NCBI GenBank assembly: GCA_031555935.1
Contig: JAVBTX010000011.1
Coordinates: forward strand, 1-64,000
DNA: 64,000 bases
Source of the DNA: Roseburia_C sp031555935
Lineage (GTDB): Bacteria > Bacillota > Clostridia > Lachnospirales > Lachnospiraceae
Direction of reading: 5' to 3'
Below the pieces are notes generated by a model. The model had not been told where the DNA came from. It did not search any database and saw only the letters and a list, made by a program, of their open reading frames with translations. Shown here one piece after another: positions 54,848-63,107 of the stretch; the first letter of the stretch is position 1, and each line of letters opens with the position of its first letter. The position numbers and the translations under genes are program-made.

Positions 54848-55756
54848 ATGAAAATGAGAAAAAAAGAAGATGATCGTGTTTCCACAATGATAGAAAATCC
54901 GAGTATATCAGACCATGTCATTCAAGTGATTGTAGTTGTGCTGTGTGGGCTGGTGGCGATATGCAGCTTAATCCCAATGTGGCATGTGTTGATGAGCTCT
55001 GTGTCAGATGGCAAGTCACTCTTGGCACATGAGGGTTTGGTGCTTTGGCCAGTTGGTGGATTTACATTAGACGGATTTAAACATATTTTTAATGATTCCA
55101 GTATTGTCAGTGGTTATGCCAACAGTATATTTTATACCGTGGCTTCAACAGCATTGGGATTTGCAATTTCGGTAGTCGCAGGCTATGCAATGAGCCGAGA
55201 AACAAAACTGCGTACCTTTATGACGTTATTTGTCATGATGACGATGCTATTTGGCGGTGGTTTGGTACCAACTTATATGGTTATTCAGAAGCTGGGCTGG
55301 GTTGGAACCCGTTGGGCAATCATTGTACCAGGCTGTACGAATGCAATTTTCATGGTCATGATGATGAATGCATTCCGCTCGGTACCAAAAGAAATGTATG
55401 AGGCAGCACGAATTGACGGGGCTGGACATTTTCGGACGATGACGCAGGTAATGTTACCGCAGGCAATGAATATGGGCTCGGTTATTATTTTAAACAGTGT
55501 CGTAATGCAATGGAACTCATGGCTTCCAGCATCAATATATACACCAAATAACAAGTCCTTATGGCCGCTGCAGCTATGGATTAAACAGATTACAACGAGT
55601 AATGCCGATTTTCTACGGTCGTCGAATCCGGATTATAGCAGATATTTGATTCAATTTGCAGTAATCGTAGCAGCAACATTGCCAATTATTATTTTGTTCC
55701 CATTTTTCCAAGAACGGTTGGAAAAGGGTGTAATTATGGGTGGTGTTAAGGAGTAA
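54848..55756 (+). CDS. ABC sugar importer permease, LplC-like
   Basis: Second permease subunit of the CUT1 importer, 302 residues, about six transmembrane helices, pairing with the protein encoded at 53874 to form the channel. The EAA loop is YEAARIDGAGHFRTMTQVMLPQAMN, and the periplasmic start HVLMSSVSDGKSLLAHEGLVLWPVG is typical of LplC/YtcP proteins. The ATG at 54848 is preceded by GAGG nine bases upstream. It ends QERLEKGVIMGGVKE, the usual family C-terminus. GH20 follows after 30 bp. Confidence 0.93.
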   Translation: MKMRKKEDDRVSTMIENPSISDHVIQVIVVVLCGLVAICSLIPMWHVLMSSVSDGKSLLAHEGLVLWPVGGFTLDGFKHIFNDSSIVSGYANSIFYTVASTALGFAISVVAGYAMSRETKLRTFMTLFVMMTMLFGGGLVPTYMVIQKLGWVGTRWAIIVPGCTNAIFMVMMMNAFRSVPKEMYEAARIDGAGHFRTMTQVMLPQAMNMGSVIILNSVVMQWNSWLPASIYTPNNKSLWPLQLWIKQITTSNADFLRSSNPDYSRYLIQFAVIVAATLPIIILFPFFQERLEKGVIMGGVKE

Positions 55757-55786
55757 CACAATCATAGATGAGCGAGGTGTAAATAT

Positions 55787-57361
55787 ATGTTAAATCTAAT
55801 ACCATTCCCCCGTGGCGCAGTCAAAGAGCTTCAGGGAAAACTGAGTTTACCGAAGACCATTGGCATTGATTTAGGTGGATTTGAAGCATGGTGTATACAG
55901 GCATTTTTAGAAAGACTGGAGTTAACGATTGGTAATGGGGAACGCTTGCTGCGATTGGAACGGGTTCCAACGATGCAACCGGAAAAATATAGTTTGAACA
56001 TTACAGAGCAAGGCATAACGGTTCAGGCGGCGAGTGAAAGTGGCATAATATGGGCGCTGACTACGGCTGCAAACCTATATCAAAATGGTACCCTGCCTTG
56101 CTGCTATATTGAAGATACGCCAAAATATCCACATCGTGGTCTGCACCTAGACTGTGCGCGGCACTTTTTCCCTGCAAGGCAGGTAAAGAAAGTGATTGAA
56201 GAAATTTCACTTGCAAAAATGAATGTATTGCATTGGCATTTGTCGGATGATCAGGGCTGGCGGATTGAGAGTAAGCAGTTTCCTAAATTGCATGAAAAAA
56301 GCAAAGACTACTTTACCCAGAATGAAATTCGAGAAATTGTTGCCTATGCTAAAAATCGTGGCGTTGAGATCATACCAGAAATTGATATGCCGGGACACAC
56401 AAGAGGGATATTATCCGCTTATCCGAAGTTTAGTTGTACGGGTGAAAATGTGGAGTTAGCAACGGGTGGCGGGATATATTCGGTGATTTTCTGTCCGGGA
56501 AAAGACGATACCTTTGATTTTGTGGAACAGTTATTAACCGAGGTCATGGATTTGTTTCCAAGTAAGCGCTTCCATATCGGCGGTGATGAAGCACCAAAAA
56601 CGGCTTGGAAAAAATGTCCACATTGCAAAAAGCGTATGACTGAGCTGGGCTTAACAAAGGATGAAGACCTACAGGGTTATTTTTCACAGCAGGTTAATGA
56701 GGTTTTGAAAAAGCGTGGAAAACAGGCAATTTGTTGGAACGAGACTTTGTTAGCATCTAATTATCCGGCTGATATTCAGGTGCAGTACTGGACATTACAA
56801 CATCGGGAAGCCATGCAGGAGTTTGCCGAACAGGGCGGACAATGGATTTATTCCGATATGTTTGAATTCTATTTTGATTATCCATACAGTATGTCTTCGG
56901 TAGAAAAGGTATATACAACAATTCCGCATCTAGGAAAAAAGGATTTTGCGGATAACAAAGGACTACTGGGAATGGAAGCCTGTCTGTGGACGGAGCATAT
57001 CACCGAGGGCAGGCGATTGGAGAACTTATTGTTCCCGAGAATCTATGCGTTGGCAGAAATCTGCTGGTATGGTCAACAGGATTATATGGATTTCAAACAG
57101 CGGCTCAAAGCGATGATTCAAGGCAAATTGCATCGTGAGATTCAATATACGAAAGAGGATTGGTGGGAGCCAAAGGGCAAGGCACGACGAGAAGAGGCAA
57201 TTAATTATTTTACCTCGATAAACGCCGGAATGTCAGCCGAGGTTCGAAAGGAAACCGTCCAAAGTGCAAAGCCAAATCGGGAGTTTGGTCAGAGCTTTAT
57301 GCAGAAGTTTTTCAAGACGACAGACTTGTTTTTTTTATTAAAGGCAATGATGAAAAAATAA
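55787..57361 (+). CDS. GH20 beta-N-acetylhexosaminidase
   Basis: 524-residue cytoplasmic GH20 enzyme, paralogue of the one at 20902. The N-terminal GH20b-like domain (about 1-105) leads into the barrel with HRGLHLDCARHFFPA and HWHLSDDQGWRIES; the catalytic pair is Asp267-Glu268 in HIGGDEAPKTAW; GLLGMEACLWTEHI follows. Its place directly after the permeases, in one transcript, suggests that the imported oligosaccharide carries terminal N-acetylhexosamine, as in host glycans, or else chitin- or peptidoglycan-derived sugars. GAGG precedes the ATG. The AraC gene follows after 26 bp. Confidence 0.93.
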   Translation: MLNLIPFPRGAVKELQGKLSLPKTIGIDLGGFEAWCIQAFLERLELTIGNGERLLRLERVPTMQPEKYSLNITEQGITVQAASESGIIWALTTAANLYQNGTLPCCYIEDTPKYPHRGLHLDCARHFFPARQVKKVIEEISLAKMNVLHWHLSDDQGWRIESKQFPKLHEKSKDYFTQNEIREIVAYAKNRGVEIIPEIDMPGHTRGILSAYPKFSCTGENVELATGGGIYSVIFCPGKDDTFDFVEQLLTEVMDLFPSKRFHIGGDEAPKTAWKKCPHCKKRMTELGLTKDEDLQGYFSQQVNEVLKKRGKQAICWNETLLASNYPADIQVQYWTLQHREAMQEFAEQGGQWIYSDMFEFYFDYPYSMSSVEKVYTTIPHLGKKDFADNKGLLGMEACLWTEHITEGRRLENLLFPRIYALAEICWYGQQDYMDFKQRLKAMIQGKLHREIQYTKEDWWEPKGKARREEAINYFTSINAGMSAEVRKETVQSAKPNREFGQSFMQKFFKTTDLFFLLKAMMKK

Positions 57362-57387
57362 TTTTTCAGAGGAGAATGGAGATTGTA

Positions 57388-58638
57388 ATGAAAGATACAT
57401 CTGAAAAAATAAACGTATTTCGTGAGATGATTTCCAGTGTCCATCAAATTAGTTTTACAGAGCTTAATTCATTCTATCAGCTGGTTTGGACAAATAATAA
57501 GAGTTTTCACTTGTTGGAGCAGCTATTTCCGGTAGCTGAAGGTGTGCGGCAAATAAAAAGCAGCAATTGTGGTGTTTTGAATCTTTGTACGAATGCACAT
57601 GGTATGTCTTGGATTGCAGAAGCAGTGGTGGAAGAAGGGGTAATTAGTAAAATATATATTTTAGGTCCGGTTTTTCTGGATGATTATTCGGAAAACGAAA
57701 TTGATAAGGAGCTGCAATGGCTACAAATATCTCTTTTGGATAAACGAAAGATTATTGACAATATCAAAGACCTGCCATATGTTTCACTATCAAATTTTAT
57801 TGACTATGGAATCATGATGCACTATTGCCTTAGCGGCGAAAAAGTCACGATTGATGATATCGTATTTGCATCTCGCGGTGAAGTACATGAGAAAGCGTCA
57901 GAAATCCCAGAGATAGAACATGTCGCCTATACGGTGGAACAAAAGATTCTCAAGGTTGTTGAAGAAGGTAATTTGAATTACAAGGATGAAATAAGTGAGT
58001 TGGTACTTCAGGGAGCGCAGGGAATGGTGTTTGGCGAGACTTATTTACGGCAGGCAAAAAACACAGTGATTGTTTTTACGGCATTGTGTTCCCGCGCGGC
58101 AATCAAAGGCGGCTTGGCTCCAGAGGCTGCATATCGAATCAGCGATTTCTATGTACGTGAAGTAGAAATGGCAAAAAATCTGGCATTGGTAGTTGAAGCA
58201 AAAGAAAAAATGGTCGCCGATTTTGTTCATAAAGTGCATCAGTTGAAGCTGCGCATGGGAATATCTCCGCAGATTTCAAAAAGCTGTGACTATATCTGTG
58301 CACATTTGGATAAAAAGGTTAATATCCATGATTTGGCAGAGATGCTTGGTTACACCGACTATTATTTTAGTAATAAATTCAAAACTGAGGTTGGGATAAA
58401 TGTGCGAGACTATGCGGCACAGAAGAAAATTGAAAAAGCCAGAGATTTACTGTGGAATACCAACAAAAGTATTCAAAGTATAGCCGATGAATTAGGCTTT
58501 GAGTCACGCAACTATTTTGGCGATGTATTTCGTAAAATTACGGGAGTTAGTCCCAGTGAGTATCGTATCAAAGGATTTGGTAATGGCTTAGCGGGTGAAA
58601 GGGGGCGGTTGAGGGACGATGATGAGCAGCAGATGTAA
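57388..58638 (+). CDS. AraC-family transcriptional regulator
   Basis: 416-residue regulator with a long N-terminal sensory part, beginning with a PocR-like region (SFTELNSFYQLVWTNNKSFHLLEQ, then CTNAHGMSWIAEAV), and a C-terminal double helix-turn-helix (about 305-405; VNIHDLAEMLGYTDYYFSNKFKTEVG and IQSIADELGFESRNYFGDVFRKITGVSPSEYR). The middle part resembles the AraC protein at 40677. The ATG at 57388 follows GGAG by six bases; an earlier ATG at 57376 is too close to its ribosome site. Cotranscribed with the importer and GH20, it may activate its own operon through the 20-bp repeats. Which of the two AraC proteins binds which site is open. Confidence 0.9.
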   Translation: MKDTSEKINVFREMISSVHQISFTELNSFYQLVWTNNKSFHLLEQLFPVAEGVRQIKSSNCGVLNLCTNAHGMSWIAEAVVEEGVISKIYILGPVFLDDYSENEIDKELQWLQISLLDKRKIIDNIKDLPYVSLSNFIDYGIMMHYCLSGEKVTIDDIVFASRGEVHEKASEIPEIEHVAYTVEQKILKVVEEGNLNYKDEISELVLQGAQGMVFGETYLRQAKNTVIVFTALCSRAAIKGGLAPEAAYRISDFYVREVEMAKNLALVVEAKEKMVADFVHKVHQLKLRMGISPQISKSCDYICAHLDKKVNIHDLAEMLGYTDYYFSNKFKTEVGINVRDYAAQKKIEKARDLLWNTNKSIQSIADELGFESRNYFGDVFRKITGVSPSEYRIKGFGNGLAGERGRLRDDDEQQM

Positions 58639-58684
58639 TGGAAACTAGTAACTTAAAAACAAACTATATTGAGGAGGATTTCAT

Positions 58685-59860
58685 ATGAAAGGTAAAAAGA
58701 TTTTAGCATTATTAATGACAGCAGCACTGTGTGTTTCCATGTTTACGGGGTGCGGAAATTCCGAAACAAAAAATAACAATAGCAATGTAACCGAGAAGGA
58801 ATCAGAAGCTGAATCAGAAGCAGTAGAAAACTCGGAAAAAGATCCAGTAGAAGTAAATGAAAGTGAAATTATGAAAACAATTACAGATGGCTACTATTCC
58901 TATGCGTTCACAGTAGAGGGATATGGACAGAAAGAATATTTCTTCCATTTTTATAAAGAACAGCCACTGTTAGGAAACGTATTTTATGCCGGCTTTGCAT
59001 CAAATCAGATTACTTTTTCAGGTACCTATACAGTAGATGAGGTTGAATGTGAATACGCATGTTTTGCCGGACGTGATTTTGGAGAGATTCAGACAGGTAC
59101 AGCACCATATACCGTCACCTTTTATGACTGGGACGGAAATGTGATGGATAGCTGTGCTTTTGATGGCGAGATACTATATAACGATATGACCACCATTACG
59201 GGTGTTGGCGGTGGTGAAACCTTCTATAACCATGATACTGACGGTGAAAACTCACCATTATATGAAGTTTATCAAGCTGAAGCTGGACAAGAGGTTTGGA
59301 GCTTTGTAGCAATGGACAGTGAAGTGTCAACGATTACCATTTTCCATAATGGAAGATACTTAGACATGGTAAATATGATGATTGAAGGTACATGGAGCGC
59401 AGAGGAAAGTAATGGTGGCATACTTTTCAATCTAACACCTGATTTTGAATCAGATGCGCCAGCAACATTGCAGATGACTGGGAATAAGGTTAGTGCAACC
59501 TATACATCCGAAGGAACAGAAACAAAGATGATTAATACTGCTTCTGGAGCTTCCGATGCGGTTATGACGATGAGCGGAACCACATCAAATGAGGAGGCCG
59601 GTGAAGATGCAGAAGTAAAGGGTGAGCTTTATGATGATGGTACCTGTAGCCTGACCGTTTCCGTATATGGACAGGATTTGGAAATTGATACAGGTGTCTA
59701 TAGCATGGGCGACGATGGTTATACTGTTACCTTCCAGTTTAATAATGCTGGCGAATTGGTTTCTTATCTTGGTGAGAATGGAGCGTTTTTGGATTATGCA
59801 CAGGCCGGAACACAGGTAGGAGATATTACAACAACACTTTCGATTACAAGAGTAGAATAA
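58685..59860 (+). CDS. Lipoprotein of unknown function
   Basis: 391-residue predicted surface lipoprotein. The signal peptide ends in the lipobox FTGC (Cys23), then comes an acidic linker rich in Asn, Glu and Ser (ETKNNNSNVTEKESEAESEA). The rest is predicted to be mostly beta strand, with alternating Tyr, Phe and Thr residues and two similar stretches near the end (about 195-290 and 295-391; both read like short beta-sandwich repeats). I recognise no enzyme motif. Its position between the AraC regulator and GH42, and its own AGGAGG site, suggest a role in polysaccharide binding at the cell surface; this is inference from place only. A terminator follows. Confidence 0.75.
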   Translation: MKGKKILALLMTAALCVSMFTGCGNSETKNNNSNVTEKESEAESEAVENSEKDPVEVNESEIMKTITDGYYSYAFTVEGYGQKEYFFHFYKEQPLLGNVFYAGFASNQITFSGTYTVDEVECEYACFAGRDFGEIQTGTAPYTVTFYDWDGNVMDSCAFDGEILYNDMTTITGVGGGETFYNHDTDGENSPLYEVYQAEAGQEVWSFVAMDSEVSTITIFHNGRYLDMVNMMIEGTWSAEESNGGILFNLTPDFESDAPATLQMTGNKVSATYTSEGTETKMINTASGASDAVMTMSGTTSNEEAGEDAEVKGELYDDGTCSLTVSVYGQDLEIDTGVYSMGDDGYTVTFQFNNAGELVSYLGENGAFLDYAQAGTQVGDITTTLSITRVE

Positions 59861-59879
59861 GAATAATTTTTAGATAGGG

Positions 59880-59919
59880 AAAAGGGCTGTAAATGTATTT
59901 TGTAACAGCCCTTTTCTTG
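59880..59919 (+). terminator. Rho-independent terminator after the lipoprotein gene
   Basis: AAAAGGGCTGT (59880-59890) pairs with ACAGCCCTTTT (59905-59915), then CTTG. The GH42 start codon is only 20 bases further on, so its transcription depends on read-through or on a promoter not seen here. Confidence 0.8.
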
Positions 59920-59938
59920 CATTTAAGGAGTGGAGAAT

Positions 59939-61993
59939 ATGGACAAAGTATTATTTGGTGCGGCGTATTATGATGAATATATGCCCAAGGAAAGACTGCA
60001 TGAAGATATGCAGATGATGAAGAAGGCGGGAATCAACGTAATTCGTATTGCAGAATCAACATGGGCATCGGAAGAGCCAAAAGAGAATCAATTTGATTTT
60101 ACCCATGTAACAAGAAGTATTGAAGCGGCAAGGGAAGCAGGAATTTGGGTAATTGTTGGAACACCAACCTATGCAATCCCGCCTTGGCTAGCATATAAGT
60201 ATCCAGAAATTATTGCCGAAACGGAAAATGGTATTGGAAAATATGGCGCCAGACAAAATATGGATATTACAAATTCACATTATTTGTATTATGCCGAGCG
60301 TGTGATTCGTAAGTTATTGGAATGTGTGCAGCAATATGAAAACGTGATTGGTTTTCAGTTAGATAATGAAACAAAGCATTACCATGTTGCTGGTAAGTCA
60401 GTGCAAAAGCAATTTGTGGAATGGCTAAAAAAACGCTTTGGCACGGTGGAACAGATGAACCGGGAATTTGGTTTTTCCTATTGGTCCAATGCAATTGACA
60501 ATTGGAAACATGTTCCGGATGTAACAGGAACAATCAATGGCAGCTTTCTTGCAGAATTTGAAAAATTCAGACGACATCTTGTAACTGATTTTCTAAAGTG
60601 GCAGCGAAGTATTGTCGAGGAGTATCGCCGTCAGGATCAGTTTGTGACGCACAACTTTGACTTTGAGTGGCGGGGCTATTCATTTGGTGTACAGCCAGAT
60701 GTTGATCATAAGTTGGCGAGTGAGGCAGTGACGATTGCCGGCTGTGATATTTATTATCCATCACAAGATGAATTGACAGGAAAAGAAATTACATTTTGTG
60801 GGAATATCAACCGGAGTATGAAACAGGATAATTATCTAGTTTTAGAAACGCAAGCGCAGGGACAGGTAGGCTGGCTGCCATATGATGGTCAGCTCAGGCT
60901 GCAAGCGTTTAGTCATCTGGCCAATGGTGCTGATGGGGTTATGTACTGGCACTGGCATTCCATTCATAATAGCTTTGAAACCTATTGGAAGGGATTGCTT
61001 AGCCATGATTTGACAGAAAATCGGCTCTATCAGGAGGCTGCAAGTATCGGCCGGGACTTTGAGCGGCTTGGTGAGCATATCTTGCATCTGAAAAAAGAAA
61101 ATAAGGTAGCAATTTTGGTATCAAATACTTCCTTGACGGCACTGAGCCGTGAGCCACTATTTCCATTTCCAGATTCAAACCGGCAATACAATGATGTTGT
61201 TAGACAATATGCGGATGCCTTATATGAACTGAATGTGGAGTATGATATTGTCTGGAATCCCGAGGATGGATTGGAACAGTATAACTTATTGATTGCACCA
61301 ATCTTGTATAGTGCATCTGAAAAAATGCTGGTAGCGTTGAAGCAGTATGTAAGCCAGGGAGGGACATTGTTGACTACATGTAAGAGCGGTTTTACCAATG
61401 AAAATCTGACCGTTTATCATGATAAGCAGCCACATATGTTAAATGAATGTGCTGGCGTAAGCTATCAGGAGTTTACGATTCCAAGGCAGGTTAGTCTGAG
61501 GGCTACAGATGCTTTTCAAGAAGTCGAAGAAAGTGATTTGACAGAAGCGGAAGGTCAGGTGCATACATGGATGGAATTGTTAAAACCAGAGGGCGCAACA
61601 GTATTGGCGTATTATAATCATCCATGCTGGGGCAGATATGCCGCTATAACAGAAAATAAATATGGAGATGGTGTGGCAATTTATGCGGGATGTCTGATGA
61701 GTGACGCTTATACGAAAAAACTTATCAAGCATGCTATTCTGTGTGCAAAACTAGAATCACAGATGAGAGCAGGATTTCCGATTGTTATTAAAAGCGGGGT
61801 AAATAAGTTAGGTAAAAAAATTCATTATTATATGAACTATTCGGGACAGGAACAACAGCAAACATATCTTCATGAGGTTGCAATCGAGTTGCTTTCTGGT
61901 GAGGATTATATAACAGGACAAAATATTAATTTGAAGCCTTGGCAGTTTTTGGTTATGGAGGAAAAAGAAATCAGTGAAAAGAAAGCAAATTAG
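59939..61993 (+). CDS. GH42 beta-galactosidase
   Basis: 684-residue cytoplasmic enzyme of family GH42 that releases galactose from small beta-galactosides. Barrel start LFGAAYYDEYMPKERLHEDMQMMKKAGINVIRI; acid/base Glu144 in GFQLDNETKH; nucleophile Glu303 in YLVLETQAQG; then the trimerisation domain (about 390-600; VAILVSNTSLTALSREPLFPF) and a C-terminal beta domain. The ATG at 59939 follows AAGGAG by eight bases; the GTG at 59930 overlaps that site. It is the last hydrolase of the locus and lies directly after a terminator. No signal peptide. Confidence 0.93.
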   Translation: MDKVLFGAAYYDEYMPKERLHEDMQMMKKAGINVIRIAESTWASEEPKENQFDFTHVTRSIEAAREAGIWVIVGTPTYAIPPWLAYKYPEIIAETENGIGKYGARQNMDITNSHYLYYAERVIRKLLECVQQYENVIGFQLDNETKHYHVAGKSVQKQFVEWLKKRFGTVEQMNREFGFSYWSNAIDNWKHVPDVTGTINGSFLAEFEKFRRHLVTDFLKWQRSIVEEYRRQDQFVTHNFDFEWRGYSFGVQPDVDHKLASEAVTIAGCDIYYPSQDELTGKEITFCGNINRSMKQDNYLVLETQAQGQVGWLPYDGQLRLQAFSHLANGADGVMYWHWHSIHNSFETYWKGLLSHDLTENRLYQEAASIGRDFERLGEHILHLKKENKVAILVSNTSLTALSREPLFPFPDSNRQYNDVVRQYADALYELNVEYDIVWNPEDGLEQYNLLIAPILYSASEKMLVALKQYVSQGGTLLTTCKSGFTNENLTVYHDKQPHMLNECAGVSYQEFTIPRQVSLRATDAFQEVEESDLTEAEGQVHTWMELLKPEGATVLAYYNHPCWGRYAAITENKYGDGVAIYAGCLMSDAYTKKLIKHAILCAKLESQMRAGFPIVIKSGVNKLGKKIHYYMNYSGQEQQQTYLHEVAIELLSGEDYITGQNINLKPWQFLVMEEKEISEKKAN

Positions 61994-62003
61994 CAATAGA
62001 AAT

Positions 62004-62046
62004 CATGAATGAGCGGTAATGATGAAAGACGTTTTTTTTGTATACT
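62004..62046 (+). promoter_or_regulatory. Promoter of the glycosyltransferase genes, twin of the RiPP promoter
   Basis: CATGAATGAGCGGTAATG (62004-62021), 19 bases, then TATACT (62041-62046): the same motif and spacing as at 43808-43850. No normal -35 hexamer is seen at 17 bp in either copy, so an activator or a non-standard sigma factor may be involved. Confidence 0.65.
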
Positions 62047-62090
62047 TAAGACAACTTTAAGCGTAAGAAGATGTGAAAGATTGGTGTAAA

Positions 62091-63107
62091 ATGAGAAGCG
62101 GTATCGTAATTGTGACATATAATCGAATGGAATTATTGAAGGAGTGTCTGGACTGTGTGTTTGCCCAGACAGTACCTTTTGCACAAGTGATTGTAATTAA
62201 TAATCATAGTACGGATGGAACCAAAGCTTATTTGGAGCAATTAGAGTACCCAGAACTTACAACCCATCATCTAACTAAAAATCTTGGCGGAGCTGGCGGT
62301 TTTGCCAAGGGGTTAGAGGAAGCGGAAAAATATCAGTTGGATTGGATTGTCAGTATTGATGATGATGCGATGTTGAACCAACATTATCTGGAATATTTGA
62401 TGCAGTATGCGAGTGCTCATCCAAAGTGTGTGGCGATGTCAGGGACCGTCCGCACCAACGGAAAAATACAGGGGATACACCGTCGTAAGGTGGTATCTAA
62501 ACTGTTATTTCTGGAAAAAAATATTTCTCAGCGAGAATACCAAAAAGAATACTTTCATTGTGACTGTGCCACCTTTTGTGGTTTGACGATTCGTCGCGAT
62601 GTGATTGGTCAGATTGGACTGCCAAATGCAGGATATTTTCTCTGGTATGATGACACCGAATACTCGTTGCGGCTACGAAAAATGGGGGGTGTCATCAACG
62701 TGTCTGCCGCCTATTTGAATCATAAGGTTGAGCTTCCAACCGAGAAACAAGGTGTTCTTGAGCGAACCACATGGCGTCATTACTATGGCTGCCGGAATCG
62801 TTATGACGTAGCCAAGCGGCATTTTGGCAAGCTTTCTGCACGGATGGTTTCATTGGAATATCATATGTTAATTGGCATGAGTTATCTAATGAGCCTGTAC
62901 GCTGGGAAACACCAGCACGCCCGGTTTAATATCCAGATGATTCATGATGCCCTAAGTGACGCAGAGAACGGAAGGTTTGGTTTCAATGAAAAGTATTGGT
63001 CTGACAATAAAAAGGTGGAAATGTTCAGCAGTAAATATTCTGACCAAATGGCTGAGAGTACCCATCGACATCTGGTTATCAAGAAAAACTTTTCATCACC
63101 TGATTAA
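62091..63107 (+). CDS. GT2-family glycosyltransferase, GlfT2-like
   Basis: 338-residue cytoplasmic or membrane-associated glycosyltransferase with a GT-A fold. N-terminal IVIVTYNRMELLKECLDCVFAQT, the sugar-nucleotide/metal motif DDDA (SIDDDAMLN), LGGAGGFAKGLEEA, and the acceptor-side FLWYDDTEYSLRLRKMGG are typical of the galactofuranosyl- and rhamnosyltransferase-like group that builds cell-surface polysaccharides. The ATG at 62091 gives the family N-terminus; a GTG at 62073 is an alternative, and the ribosome site is weak for both. Its last 122 bases overlap the next gene. It shares an upstream motif with the RiPP cassette. Confidence 0.88.
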   Translation: MRSGIVIVTYNRMELLKECLDCVFAQTVPFAQVIVINNHSTDGTKAYLEQLEYPELTTHHLTKNLGGAGGFAKGLEEAEKYQLDWIVSIDDDAMLNQHYLEYLMQYASAHPKCVAMSGTVRTNGKIQGIHRRKVVSKLLFLEKNISQREYQKEYFHCDCATFCGLTIRRDVIGQIGLPNAGYFLWYDDTEYSLRLRKMGGVINVSAAYLNHKVELPTEKQGVLERTTWRHYYGCRNRYDVAKRHFGKLSARMVSLEYHMLIGMSYLMSLYAGKHQHARFNIQMIHDALSDAENGRFGFNEKYWSDNKKVEMFSSKYSDQMAESTHRHLVIKKNFSSPD

